64,000 nucleotides of DNA. Origin: Podospora comata. Lineage: Eukaryota; Ascomycota; Sordariomycetes; Sordariales; Podosporaceae. Both the position numbers and the translations under genes were made by a program. Below are positions 32,894-44,748 of the stretch, piece by piece (within the stretch, counting starts at the first letter, position 1; each line of letters begins with the position of its first letter). The notes beneath the pieces were generated by a model. It saw only the letters and a list, made by a program, of their open reading frames with translations, searched no databases and had not been told where the DNA came from. The stretch covers positions 2,153,001 through 2,217,000 of the forward strand of contig CP071495.1 in NCBI GenBank assembly GCA_017354895.1, read 5' to 3'.

Positions 32894-33271
32894 CCCCACC
32901 AACTCCAAACCTGGACCCCCCTGGTCACAAAACGACAAGAGGAGCGCGCCAAACAACTCCATCTAGAAAAGCAAGACAAACTTTGGGAAGGGCAGGAGGA
33001 GAGAACAAGAAGAGGGGAGCTGCTCCGGGCTGGAATGGAGGTTGGTGCCATGGCGGGAAGACTCTCATCGGGACGAAAGAGGGCAGAATTGAGTGGGAAT
33101 GGGAGGGACGGTGTCAACAATCATGAGAGTGGGAAGGAGGAGGAGCAGGAGGGGATTGTGATACGTGAACCGCCGCTGCCGCCGCCGCCGCCGCCGTATC
33201 CCCCTCCATGGGTAGGGAAGCAAGCGGTAGATGATGTCTCTACTACTAGGGCTGTGCGTTCGCTTCTGTGA
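32600..33271 (+). CDS. Unknown single-pass membrane protein with a poly-Gln run
   Basis: A 223-aa intronless frame starts at the ATG at 32600. A single strong transmembrane segment (PAAIFFIVISSLVIIITFLAALYI, about residues 53-76) is followed by a basic IRARKH stop-transfer. A 12-residue Gln run from (CAA)n comes next, then a charged cytosolic-like domain ending in a poly-Pro stretch. The layout suggests a type III or signal-anchor protein. No known family was recognised. Confidence 0.55.
32857..32894. repeat. (CAA)n microsatellite, poly-Gln coding
   Basis: About twelve CAA units within the unknown membrane protein gene encode consecutive Gln residues just after the membrane segment. Confidence 0.9.
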
Positions 33272-33613
33272 GGTGATGGGCGGCCTATTATAGGTGATCA
33301 ACAAGGGAAGGAGCGGGCTTTTTGGAGGTTTAAGGGTGGAAAAAGATGGATCAGAGGGGTTGAAATTATCTCGAGGGCTGTTGACCAGCTTTCGAGATCT
33401 GTCGACTTTCTTTCGGGGCCTATCAACTACCTTTAAAGGCCTGTTGGCTGTTTTTCATGCAAGATAAAAAAAAAAGCCATGCAAAAGCAACTATAAAACA
33501 GCTAAGCAATCCCAAACTCACACCTCTCCCACCACACAACTAACCCCGTCTCAACGGCACCAAGATACCCCATAACACATAGCTCATATCCCTCACCACA
33601 ACCACGCCATCCC
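33272..33613. other. Intergenic, convergent, containing ~21-bp repeats
   Basis: This 342-bp stretch between convergent genes contains four units of a degenerate 21-bp repeat (33371-33454) followed by an A-rich run. Confidence 0.5.
33371..33454. repeat. Degenerate 21-bp tandem repeat, 4 units
   Basis: Cores GAGGGCT, GAGATCT, GGGGCCT and AAGGCCT occur at 33373, 33394, 33415 and 33436, exactly 21 bp apart. Each is followed by a G/A-T-Y-R-A-C-like half and pyrimidines. The consensus AAAGGCCTRTYRACT matches the repeats at 49221-49340. Confidence 0.7.
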
Positions 33614-36600
33614 CTAGCCCAACTCCAACCTCCCCAACTTCCCCCTCAAAACCCCCTCCAACCCACCCCCATCCCTACAAAACCCCGCCAGCTTCACCGC
33701 CCCCTCCCCCCACCCCCTCGCCCTCTCCCTCTCACCAGCAGCAAAACAATCAATCCCGTGATTAAACGCCGTAGCAGCCATCCACTCCAGTTCCTCCTCC
33801 GGCCAGCCAGCCTCGCTCTCCCTTAACTCCCTCGCCTTCCCGCACGCCTCCTCCAGCAGCCTCATCGCCAACCCGTCATCCACCGGCAACGTAGCCTGGA
33901 ACAAACACCTCGTATACTTTGCCAATTTCACCGCGTCAAACGCCTCGAGCGCCCAAATCTCATTGACAAGTTTTCGCATGGTTGAGTACAGAACTGCTTG
34001 GGGTGTTAGTTAGCTTGTTTGGGTAATAAAAGGGGGCAGGGGGGTTACCTTGTCCTGGAGCTCTCGCTCGGAGCAAACTATCCGCCATAGCCTGAAAAGC
34101 TGTCACACTTTTGCAGCCGACTGCTCTTTGCACAATCCCACCCAAATCATCCCACGCTTCCAGCACTACCGCGGCTTCAAAGTCAAATGTCAGCAGCGTG
34201 GCGTGTTTCCTTAGCATGTCATCTCTCGAGTGTTCGTCTAGCCGTGGCAAAAGCTCTGGAAGGTCGGTATCGAACGCCAAAACATGTTCCCGCATGGCGG
34301 TGTAATATTCTAGTTGCTTCGTGACATTGTCTTCCGCCCTTGCTTGGGAGACCAACGCCGAGGAAATGATGAACCGGGAAAAGAGCATCTTCAAACCCAT
34401 CTCAACAAGCTGAGACCCTCCCATGTCAGGCGGAAAGTGGCCGGTGATATGGACGCAAGAGGTGAGCATTCTGACTATGTACCGTAGGTCCCACGTTGTT
34501 GTGTTCTTCAGAGCGAGGTTATAAGAGTTGCGGCTGAACCACTCGAGTTCGTCAACCGTAAACAGCTTGCGTCTTGGATTCTCTTTCTTCTGCTTTTCGA
34601 GGGCGACAACGACTGTTTGATCGGTCAGGGGGCTTCCAGTATGGGCATTCAGGGGTAGCTCACCAGCATCAAACATATCACACAGGTCTTCAACAACCCC
34701 GTTTTCATCAGCGTCTGCCCTATCAACGAGCATGTTCAATAGTCGAATGGTACACCTGAACAACGCCGGCAAATGTATCGGATTCGGCTCCTTGTACTCA
34801 TATCGATCCTGCAGCTTCTTGAGAGCGGCAATAGCACAGATGACGTCCCCAGCCTTCTGGGACTCTGCAATACAGGCCCCCAGAAAGTCGACATGTTCAG
34901 GTGTCTGACTGATAGTTTCGAGACATTTTCCAGCCAATACTCGGTCTTCAGTCCGTATGGCGACTTTGAAGGCAAGATATGCGGTCATGGGCTCCTTCCA
35001 GCTCGTAGCCGACATGTCGTTGATGACTCTTGTTGCCGTCTCCATGCTGTTACGGGCCAGAGCACAGAGGAGAAGCTTTCTTTCTTGACGTCAGTCCTTA
35101 AATTCAACATCGGGATGGCTTTGAATTACCTTTCCAGCTTTGCATTATTCCCAGGACCGCCCTTCTCAAAGATGGGCGCCAACGCCAACTGACACCAAGC
35201 CTCGGCGAGCGCGTATTCCCCCTGAGTATACGACAACTCCAACTTCTTCCACAACAGCTACACCATCATCATCAGCATTCTCTCTTCTGCCCTTCCACCC
35301 AAAGAAAACTCACCGCCTGCGCAGCAACCGCCGCCTCAGCGCTCACAGCCCTCGCAACATTCCCAAACAACTCGCCCAACCTCCTCACCGTCTCCATCGA
35401 ATCCCTCTGCTGCGTCATCATCCACATCCTCGTCACCAACGCCTTCTCCATAAACTCTTGCCCACCAGTTCCCCCCAATGTCCTCAACACCAAAATAAAA
35501 TCATCCATCACCGCACACCCCGCCCCAGGAGCCTTATCATGCAACCTCCTCACATGATGCACAACCAACTTGAACTCCGCCCCCGACCCCATCCCCTTCT
35601 TCCCATCAAAGTTCCTAATCAAATGCCTCAACACATCCGCATACCCCTCCTCATCAAACACCTCGGCATTAGGCGTCTTATACATCACCTCCAACTTCAA
35701 CAAACAAACCACCATCTTATTCCCCATCTCCGCCTCCACAAAATCAACATAATTCTTCGCCTTCCCATAATTCTCCTCCGTTCCCGTCCCCAGCAACGCA
35801 GTAATCAATGCCTGCAAAATCGCCAACCTCAGCTCCACCCCCTCCCTCGTAAGCTGCTCAACACCCACACTATTCACCACCTCATTCGCCCTCTCCAACC
35901 ACTTGACCGCGATCTTATAGTCCTCCTTCCCGCTCAGACTCTTCCCAATCTCATACAGCACATCCGCCAACCTCTCGGTATAATCCCTCGTGAGAAACCC
36001 CCTCAGGCGCTCAGCACTGCTGTACATATGCTCGGCAACATCCAACCTCCCCTCCACCCACGCCAGCGCCGTCCTCCAGATGAAGTACTCCACTTCCAAA
36101 CAATTCGCCTCACTAACCTCTTCCTCCATCCAGCCTTCCCGTCCCAAATCTTGCAAATGAGTTTTGTGATCGGCCACAATCTGCAGCGCATTCCCCGACA
36201 GCTTCGTCTCCTTCGTCCCCACCAAGTCCCTTGTTATCTTCAAACCGAGTTTGATCACATCCACCAGATCACTCCTCCTCTTCCTCTTGTTCCTGGCCGA
36301 GCGGGCAAACACCACCAGCCAAAACCCCAGCGCCTTGCCATAGAGCGCAAGTTTCCTCAGCCGAGTATTGGGGGCCTCAGGCGGGTTGATCGGGTCGTTG
36401 CAGTCCCGCCATAATCTCGTGCATAAATTCCACAGCTTGACACCAACACCATCAATGTCAATTTCTTCGGGCGAGTGCTGCTGCTGATGATGCTGCGCAG
36501 AGGAGGAGGGCTGAGGCCGTTGGCAAAGCAAATGAAGCTTGTCAATATGTCCAGTAATCTCCTCAGTAAGCTCTTCCGCGGCAGGTATATCATTCGGCAC

Positions 36601-36888
36601 AGACAGCAGGTTCAACAGTCTGTTGGCAAACTCGACACAGGGGGTAATCCGCCTCTCGGTCTTGGACTGGGTAGGAGCGGGTGCGTCTGTCGTTAGCATG
36701 TGCGTTTGTCCTGTCGGCCGTCGAGGAGGTACAAGCGATCGAGGAGGAGGTGACGAGAAGGGCGGAGGTGACAGCCTCGGGCGGACACCAGTCCCTGCTC
36801 CTGTCGCTGAGACCCCCCTGGTCGGCGGGAGTGGTTTAGAAGGGAGCCTCCTATCGTGGCTGGAGATGATCGATCGAAGGGGCGGCAT
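33614..36888 (-). CDS. SPO22: Meiosis protein SPO22/ZIP4-like
   Basis: Exons 36888-35314, 35257-35130, 35079-34049 and 33993-33614 join in phase to 1037 aa, with introns of 56, 50 and 55 nt. The N-terminal ~150 residues are Pro/Ser-rich. From there to the end the protein is a continuous series of helical, TPR-like units (for example YIVRMLTSCV, AEHMYSSAERLRGF, AVKWLERANEVVNS, FTVDELEWFSRNSYNLALKNT), matching the Spo22/Zip4/TEX11 family in order and length. These proteins scaffold the ZMM complex that promotes class I crossovers at the synaptonemal complex in meiosis. The gene would be meiotically expressed, which is inference. The acceptor of the third exon (aaag) is the weakest splice site. 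Confidence 0.9.
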
Positions 36889-37338
36889 TGTGTATAGATA
36901 CTAGAGGCATCGCAACTAAGTCGGCACAGCGACAGAAGGAGAGGCAGAAAACGCTGACTTTGACTCTGCCTGATAGGCACGTGGACTAACTTATGACAAA
37001 TGGCCGCCCTCACCTAACCATCCAGTGGAAGGCGCGATCAAGGAGAACGGAAGGTGCTACCTATCCACCAGCGCCTTCCTGATGTCAACCATCAACCCTA
37101 TCCCTTTCCAAACCATCAACTCCAGCCATCAATCAATGTCGTCTTCCAATCCAACTCTTGTTGTTTTCCTGATTACTTCTCCTTTTTGCAAGCTGACTCT
37201 AAACATCCACGTGTGTGGATAGTCTTTGTTTTGTCGATGCTCCCACCGCATCTTATTATGCTCCCTGTTCTACGAAACGTCCTGATGCTTGCCCTGTCGG
37301 GCGGGTATGTTATAATAAACGACGATTTGATCCCACAT
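36889..37338. promoter_or_regulatory. Intergenic region upstream of SPO22
   Basis: This 450-bp region holds the SPO22 promoter and the 3' UTR of the acuK-type gene. No gene was seen. Confidence 0.45.
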
Positions 37339-39598
37339 TTAAGGGTCGTGGGGGATGAAGTTTCCAATGATCAAGCCCGGCCTGGGGAGTGTCAGCAAGA
37401 CTGAAACGACAAAAGAGAAAAGAGAATGTCCACCACATACACTTGGGCGTTGTCCTTTTTTATCCTGAAAGAAAAGCAGCAGTTCACCACCTTTTTCGAC
37501 GATTTATTGGGGCTCTTGAGTGTGCAGGCTGTCAAAAGGGTGTCGTGGAGCGGATCGAAGGCAATGGTTCCAAACTCTTCCCAATACCGCACGACCGACT
37601 CCTCGGTCAGGATCTCGTGCAGTTTAGTCTTGCCCTGTGACGGGATCAGCAACCCAGCCATGCATGCCCCCTTTTGGTCGACCCAACACCTACATTTCTG
37701 AGATCCTCCACTGGCACGTCGATGAGCTCGGCCATCTCCTTGTTACCCCTGAAAATCTCCCCTGTTCGACGCCAGCAGCATGCCGGGACCGCCATGCTGG
37801 CGAAGACGCGGTCGTACTCCATCAGGGAACTCTCTATCTGCATCTCGTTGATGGTCAGAAACATGTGGTCCCGCCCCTGCATCTTTTCGCGAAACTTTGG
37901 CCGGAAACGATCGAGTTGTCGGAGGATCTTTTGTCTCGACCCCGGGCTGACGTGCTCGTTGAGATATGTTTGAAGACTCTGGTAGCCTTTGATATAGTTA
38001 AACGGTTGGAGGAGTCCAGCCTCGACTTTGGCCGTGAGAACCTGGAGCATGCGGTCATCCGCGTCGGCATTACCGCTGGGATCGGCTGCCTGGAGATAAT
38101 ATTCTCGGGTCTTGTCCTTGGAAACCGCAGCTGATTGTTCCGAATTGGCCGTGGGCAGAGAGGCCCCCGGAGCCGTGGCCGGGGGCGGCATGGAGCTGCT
38201 ACTGGGAAACCCCGGGATTGGGCGGCCTTGGTTTTGACCATCGGGCGCAGCCACGGGGTCCTCGAATATGTTGGCTCGCAGGTAGTTGTTCAGGACGTCG
38301 AACTCACTCGACACCTCATGGGGAACTACAAAGCTGGGGTGATAGTTGTGCATGTCGTGATAATGGCTTTGGGAGGCTAACCAGGAGTCAGGGAAACCGC
38401 CGACTGGGAGGGAAGGTTTTCAGCTCCTGGCGTAAGGAACGGACTGGGGGGCATTTTCAGACACCTACATTGGTTCATACTGCTACCCAGCGTGCTGCCT
38501 TGGAGGCCGGACACCGCCGTGGGTTGCACGAGCTGTAGCTGATTACTCTGGCCTAGCGCAGCAGCAGCATCGAAGGCGGCACTGGCGGCTGATCCTGTCC
38601 CGGAGCTCAAGCTCCCATCGAACGAGGCCAGTCTCAAGGCGTCTGCCGCTGTCTGGTTCATGTTGCCGCGGCCCAGGTCTGACTGAGACGCAGACCCGTG
38701 CGTAGTAGACGGGGCGACGACGCTCTTGGACTTGTTGGACCCCTGATCACGGGGCTCATCATGGCACAGGTGCCCGATATTCCGCTTAACACATCTCGTA
38801 CATGGTCTCGCCTATTCACAGCACGGCCTGGGGTCAATAACTGCTCAAGCGGTGGGGCCAATGGTTCGCCGCCCCTGTCCTGTCTCATCCCGGCCGCCAG
38901 CAAGCAGCAGACGGGAAGACTGGGGACGGGACGTCGACCAGGCGGAAGGGGGATAAGTGTACGTACAAGATCACACGTCATGTGCTGTATGTAGACGAGG
39001 GTGGAATCATCCCTGGTTAGCCACTGTAACAACTCGATACATGCATGATGTATGCGTATACAGTATATGGTGTGCAGTGCTCATTGTGAATAGTGGGTAT
39101 GAGAGGTGAGGTCGTGTATGCGAGCACGCTGCTGCAGGGGCGCTTCTCCTCCACGGAAGCTCTCCGTGGGGGGCAGCTGCCCAGCCAGCAGCCAGCTTCA
39201 CTTAGATCAAGAAACAAAGGAAAAAAAAAAAAAAAAAAAAAAAAAGACCAGAGGTGGCTGGAAACAGGGGTGTGGTGTCCGGCGCACTGGGATAAATGAC
39301 TTACAGATCGACGGCAGTAGAGGCAGGCTGTAACAAATGGCGTCAGCATACAAACGCCATTCCCGGGGGACCGAAGCCATCGTGGAGCCGGAGGGGTGGT
39401 TCGACAAGACTTACCATGACTGACCTTGCGGCGCTTCTTGGGGGTCTGGTGGTGGGTGGTGTGGTGGTTGTGTTGGTTGTGTTGCTGTTGGTCGTCGGTA
39501 GAAGGCGCATGGTGATCCTTGGGCTTGGTGTTGCTTTCGGACTTGATGTCCTTGGTCTCATTCCCGGCGGTCCTCTCCATGGCTTCGATTGCCGTCAT
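37339..39598 (-). CDS. acuK: ERT1/acuK-family Zn2Cys6 activator of gluconeogenesis
   Basis: Seven exons join in phase to 495 aa: 39598-39415, 39327-39305, 38984-38967, 38811-38469, 38376-37694, 37634-37441 and 37381-37339. Exon 2 (23 nt) and exon 3 (18 nt) are micro-exons that encode half of the zinc cluster. The spliced product reads ACLYCRRSHMTCDLARPC then TRCVKRNIGHLCHDEPR, with Cys spacing 2-6-5-2-8, preceded by the basic KKRRKV. The C-terminal half has the PAS-like region (TEESVVRYWEEFGTIAFDP, NCCFSFRIKKD) and ends VPGLIIGNFIPHDP, as in this family. AcuK and AcuM activate gluconeogenic genes on acetate, ethanol and similar carbon sources. Whether this is the acuK or acuM paralogue is not certain. 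Confidence 0.88.
39221..39245. repeat. Poly-A(25) tract inside intron 2 of the acuK-type gene
   Basis: Twenty-five consecutive A's on plus, hence a poly-T tract in the sense of the gene, lie within the 320-nt intron between the two micro-exons. Confidence 0.9.
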
Positions 39599-41264
39599 TG
39601 TCTAGTGGACTCTTCTCCCATTGGGTCTCGTGGTTACGCAACGGGCTTCGAGTTCGTTGCTCATTTAAGCAGGGCCGGCGGCTTCTCGCAGCAAGTCGCG
39701 ACCATTCAATGCCAGTTCCGACGCTGTTCTGCTGCTGCTGGCGGTGTCCTGGCGGTCGTCGTGCTTCTCTCTCGGTCTGGGTTCCCCTGTTTTTTTTTTT
39801 TTTTGCGCTCTCTGCGTCGGCCGCGGCTCGTGTGTCGTTCGGTTCGCGAAGCAGTCGTTCGGCTTTGTTGACTCGATACCTCGGCCAGAAGGGTGCGCGC
39901 GTTGGCGGGGCAGTATCCGTGATTTGGTGTTATTGAAGCTGGTGGCCACGGGGTCGTCTCTCCGGGCGGCTTGAGGTTGGAAGCATTGCCGGGAGGTGTA
40001 CGGAGTAAAAGTTGTATGTATGGGAAGGTAGTCGCCGTCGTTCCTAAAAGAAATCCTCTCCACCCGCGGCACCAGCCAGCAGCAGCGTGCTCAATGGGTC
40101 CTCTCTACCGCCCAGAGCGGGACCCGGGCGCGGCGACCGGGGCTCAAGAGGGGCTGAAGTGTGAGCCGAGGGGTAAAGTTTACAGGGGATTCCAGGTGGG
40201 CTTAGCGCCAGTCATGGATCACTTACAGCATGAACCCACTGACGGCATGTCGCACGGGCTGCTAACTGGATCCAGTTCATCCTTTGTCGCATTTTGACAG
40301 TCATCTCGATTCTGTGTTCAACAATTGGATGGAGATTCGAGATGGTTTTTCATGTCTATAATTCCACCATTATAGTTATTACTACCATCGTAGCCCGTAC
40401 CTTCCCGGTTCCCGTCCTTTTGCCGGTTCCTGGCCGTACCTTCCTTCCCCTTTCCCACCGGGTACCTACCCCAACTCTCACCGAGTCGTGTGTGCTCTTT
40501 CCCTATCCGGCTCTACCAAAGGGCGGAAAGAGTGTCTCAAACTTTCACATGACGAAACCTTCTTCTCGGTTTCCTCTCCCTTTGAATGAATCAGCATCTG
40601 ACATTGCGGGGATCGGAATGTTTTTCTTGCTGCTTGTTTACCTAATGGCCTACCTAATCATACACACTCACTGACAGGAACTCGGATCATTGTTTTACTC
40701 ACTGATGTCCGCCTTCCGACACTTTATACTTGGCATTCTGCACGCCCACAGGAAGGGCATCGCTCAAGTCCAATGAAAACCTGTCATATGAGTAAGCTTC
40801 GACAGCTGCTCTTGTCACGGGATGCTTGGCCCCTTTGGCCGACATAGGCAGTCCGTATGCTGGGAATCGAGATGCATCAAGGGATCGCGATGGGTGTGCA
40901 ACAGATACGCCACTCGGTGCCTGCGTTGCACGACAGCCATCCAGACGGGACTGTTCTGGCGGTCAGGACCTAGATTCATATTCTGGGCTTCCCATCTTGA
41001 GGTGAGGACCAAAGGCGAGTTGATCGATCCTTCGACATGCGGGGCACACACGTTGGAGGCGATGGCTGTGATTTGCTCACCCACCAGCTGTTGTTGGATC
41101 AGCCAGCCAAGGCAGGCATCGCTGACATTCAACCGTCTGCCTGTCCTCAAAGCCACCAAGACAAAACTCAAACATGCGCATGAGCCTCAGACAGAGGTCT
41201 CGAGTTTGACTCAGCTCAGTTTCGGGACGTCGACTACACCTTCCAATGAAGGTTTGCAGCCGCG
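39599..41264. promoter_or_regulatory. Long divergent region, acuK-type gene / HET gene
   Basis: This 1666-bp non-coding region lies between divergent genes. A T-run occurs near 39790-39804. No coding domain was recognised. A long regulatory region is common upstream of fungal transcription factor genes. Confidence 0.45.
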
Positions 41265-44200
41265 ATGGCTTCCTCGTCATGGCACGAAGCATCATGCAGC
41301 AGACCCGATGTGAGCTTGGCTGAAGGCATTCCGTTCTGTATGAGTTGCGGCTCAATGGGCCCCCTCGACGACCTTGAACCAAGTGAAACACCACCAGCCA
41401 TTCCGATTCTCTCCGGGAAGCGATCTGGCCTGTCGCTCTCGTGGCCCCATTCAGTGAAATATGCTACGCAACTTACCGACGGCGACGGGAACGATCTTGG
41501 AGATGTGCTTCAGTCCGTGCTATTAACCGAGAAACCTGATGACTTGCAACTGGATGTCCAACAGGAAAAATTAGGGTCGGATCTGGAATCCAATTCTTCG
41601 TCGTCCACCATAGCCCAACAGTGTCGCACCTATCACCAAAGCCTGGTTCCCTCGGACGAAGTGACGGGCAATGACAGCATTCGTCTGCTTCGCCTCGGTA
41701 AGGGAAAAGGCTCGGAACCCTTGCACGGTACGCTGGAAACCCGAGAGCTCAAATACTTTCCCGAGTATGAAGCTCTGTCCTACACATGGGCTGATGCCAA
41801 CGGCCAGGCTAGCCGGACCAAGAAGTTGTATCTGGGGAGGGAATGGGCTGTGTTCCCAATCACCACAAACTGCGACGCTGCTCTTCGTCATGTCCGCCTT
41901 CCCAACACTGAACGCTACATCTGGGTCGATACCGTTTGCATCAACCAGTTTGACAACCTTGAACGCTCGCATCAAGTTCAACTCATGCCTATGATCTATG
42001 CCACTGCTCAACGTGTGCTTGTTTACCTCGGTGAAGATAAACCGGAACGAAGCATGATCTCGAGACACCTCCCAGTTTTTTCCAGAGTGATGGACTGGAG
42101 CCAAAAGTGGGATGACCTGGGGCCTATTCTGCAACGCCCCTACTTCTTTCGGAGCTGGATTATACAGGAAATCGCCTCTGCAAAAACAGCCTTGGTGGCC
42201 AATGGCGAATCATGGCGGGTATGGCCCGTCTATGACGAGAAAAGCGATGCGAGCCTGTTTCTCCCCTGGATTAAGGAATTCGAAACCCGAAAATACAAGA
42301 CCTCCAAGCACCTTTTTCAGCTGATCACCGACTGCTGGACCTCACAGGCCTACGACCCACGGGATAAGGTGTTTTCTCTTCTTGGGGTTATCACTGGCGC
42401 AGCGGCCGACGGTCTGGTGGCCGATTATACGCTCACCGTTGAGCAGGTGTATGTGTATGCATCCAGCTGAGCATATTTGTTGCTGTTGCTGATATTGATC
42501 ACACAATAGATACACAGGCCTCGCTTCGTTTGTACTGAAAAATCATAAGCAGGCCGATCTTCTCAAGTACGCTGCTGGTTACGCCAAATGCCCAGGGCTG
42601 CCCTCATGGGTGCCGGACTGGGCTATCCTCTCCCGAAACTGGGACGTCATGGCTCAAATACGCGCCTTTCACTCTTTTGACACTCGAGCCAGTCTGATGA
42701 GCGCCCACAAGATCTCTTCTTACAGGACCGAGCACATCCGTGAGCCTTGGTTTATGGACGACGTCAGCAAAGTCATGTTTGCCGGCATCGATATCCACGG
42801 TCCTACTGGCTCTCTATTTCTGCCTGGGATGAAAATCACAGATCTCCCCTCTGACCAGTACTCACGCGTTTCGGCTCATCCTACCCTCCAAGTTTTACCC
42901 GATCAACCATCATTGCCACCTCCTCACAGCGGCATGACTTGCTTCCGCGGACCTCTCTTCGTGATGGCCATGATGGGACCATCAGATGACACGTCTTGCT
43001 TGTCTGTCTGGTTTCTGCATGGCATCAATGCACCCGTCATCCTTCGACAGTCACAATCCGGCAACAGCAGCATCTTTTCCTTCGTCAGCACCTGTCATGT
43101 CAGAGTGCAGACGGGCGTGTGCATGTTTCAGGGAACTGCTGAGGAAGAAATGTACAACCCCGACAGCTACACGATCAGTGAGAAGGGCTATACCATCGGA
43201 TCAGATGCCAAACGCAAGGACACACAACGCCAATTTCCACCACCCAAGTTTGAGCCCTGGAAGAGATCGGTTTTGACCCGACCACAATTCTTGGAACATT
43301 TTGGCACGGATCGAATGGTGTTCGATCGGTGGGGTGACCTTTACTCGACAGCACTCCAAGATGCCACATTGAGAACCTGTGCCGAGTCGCAGCTTGCGAG
43401 GTTGCAAGCTCTGGGGGCGCACGCGGAGACGACCTGGACCGAATTCATCCAACGCGAAATGCCGATTGTCATCCTGTTGCCATCGTTGAGGGGGTTTGAT
43501 CTGATGGCACCAGTTGTGTTGCTTTTGGAAGACTTGGCGGAGTCACTCAAGCGCATGAAATTATTCTGGGAATCGATCGAGTCCGTTTTGGAAGCAGCCA
43601 AGATGCTGGGGAATACGATTGAGGGCGCCATACGTGATGATTACGGGCGGAGGGCAGCAGAGCTGAAAATAATGAGGGTCAAGATGTTTGAAAAGGAGAA
43701 AGGTCGAGAAGCATACGTTGAGGATGGAGAACCTGGACAAGTTTGGTTGAGCCGGAGTGTCAGGCAGCTGTATACCTGTTCGACGGAGAAGAATATGAAG
43801 GAGATGGTGTTTAGAATGACGGCAAACTTGCATGAGCGCGGGGGTTTTGCCGTTGACGGTGATGGTGGGAGGGAGCAGGAGCAGTCTGAATGGGCAAAGG
43901 ATGGGATACCATGTCCGGTGTGGTACATGATCAGGCTAGAGTACCACAGTTGGTGGCTGGATATGAGAAAAGACCAGCTGGAGCGTGGTAGGGGCTTTTT
44001 GAATGATTTAATAAATGGGCGCGGGGGGGATTGGAAGAGGACAGACCTGATGACGATGTTGGCTGGGGGGAAGGAGTTGCCTGCTAAGACGCCGAGGGAG
44101 CCTGGGGATGAGGAAGGGATGAGTGTGAATGAGGCTAATCTTGCGGAGACGAGGACGATGAGGGATGTGTTTGGGGAGGCGGAGATGGAGGTGAAGTTGA

Positions 44201-44289
44201 CGATTATGGCGGTGAAGATTTTGATGGAGAAGAGGAAGGAGTATGCGAGGTTGATGAAGGGGGAGTGGAAGAAGATTGTGATTGTTTAA
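41265..44289 (+). CDS. HET-domain (heterokaryon incompatibility) protein
   Basis: Exons 41265-42448 and 42510-44289 (61-nt intron, gtatgt donor, aatag acceptor) give 987 aa. The HET domain spans about residues 135-330 and has all three conserved blocks: YEALSYTWAD, RYIWVDTVCINQ...QRVLVYLGE and, further on, YDPRDKVFSLLGVI. HET domains trigger programmed cell death when incompatible fungi fuse, and resemble TIR-like effector folds. The ~590-residue C-terminal part has no NACHT, WD40 or ankyrin repeats that I can recognise. It contains a helical, charged region (about 690-980). An N-terminal CMSCGSMGPLDD stretch precedes the domain. The frame is intact. HET genes are often polymorphic and expanded in Pezizomycotina. 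Confidence 0.9.
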
Positions 44290-44748
44290 GCTATGGAATA
44301 GCTAAGGCAAAAGGCTCACCGGCCAACCCTCTCGTTTCTTATGTTGGGGAGGGGTGACTTGGTTACGAAAACCTTGACGTGCAAGATCTTACTCCGGATA
44401 TGGATCGAATCGAGAAGGCTGTTGGGCCCAATCCTTCAGTTGGGAGCGGCTCCAATACTCGTCCCACTGAGGACCGGAGGGCCAATATGGCGAGAGTGAG
44501 TATTCGGAGCTGTTGAAAGGTGGGTGCGGAAGGTGGTGTATATACTGTAGTTGCTCCCCACTTTCTCTGACGAAACATCGGTCTCTGGGCAGGATGCCTG
44601 ACTGGTAACAGATACGATAACTAAATATCATCAAGTCGCAAATTTGAGCAGTCACCCTCCATCAGGTGTGTATTCAAAGATGAACACAGTTCTGGGACCC
44701 CCATTTTCGATGTTGACACAGCCCTGACCCTCACCACTTTCTGCCCGT
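44290..44748. other. Intergenic, convergent
   Basis: This 459-bp region lies between the 3' ends of the HET gene and the membrane protein gene. No coding features were recognised. Confidence 0.4.

Noticed and set aside
35140-36414. A 424-codon open frame on the plus strand
   Set aside because: It is antisense to SPO22 exon 1 and low-complexity (Pro/His/Arg/Leu); the minus-strand gene explains it.
40294-40674. Plus-strand 126-codon frame with a hydrophobic end
   Set aside because: It begins with TTG rather than ATG near its start, shows no domain, and lies in a long promoter region.
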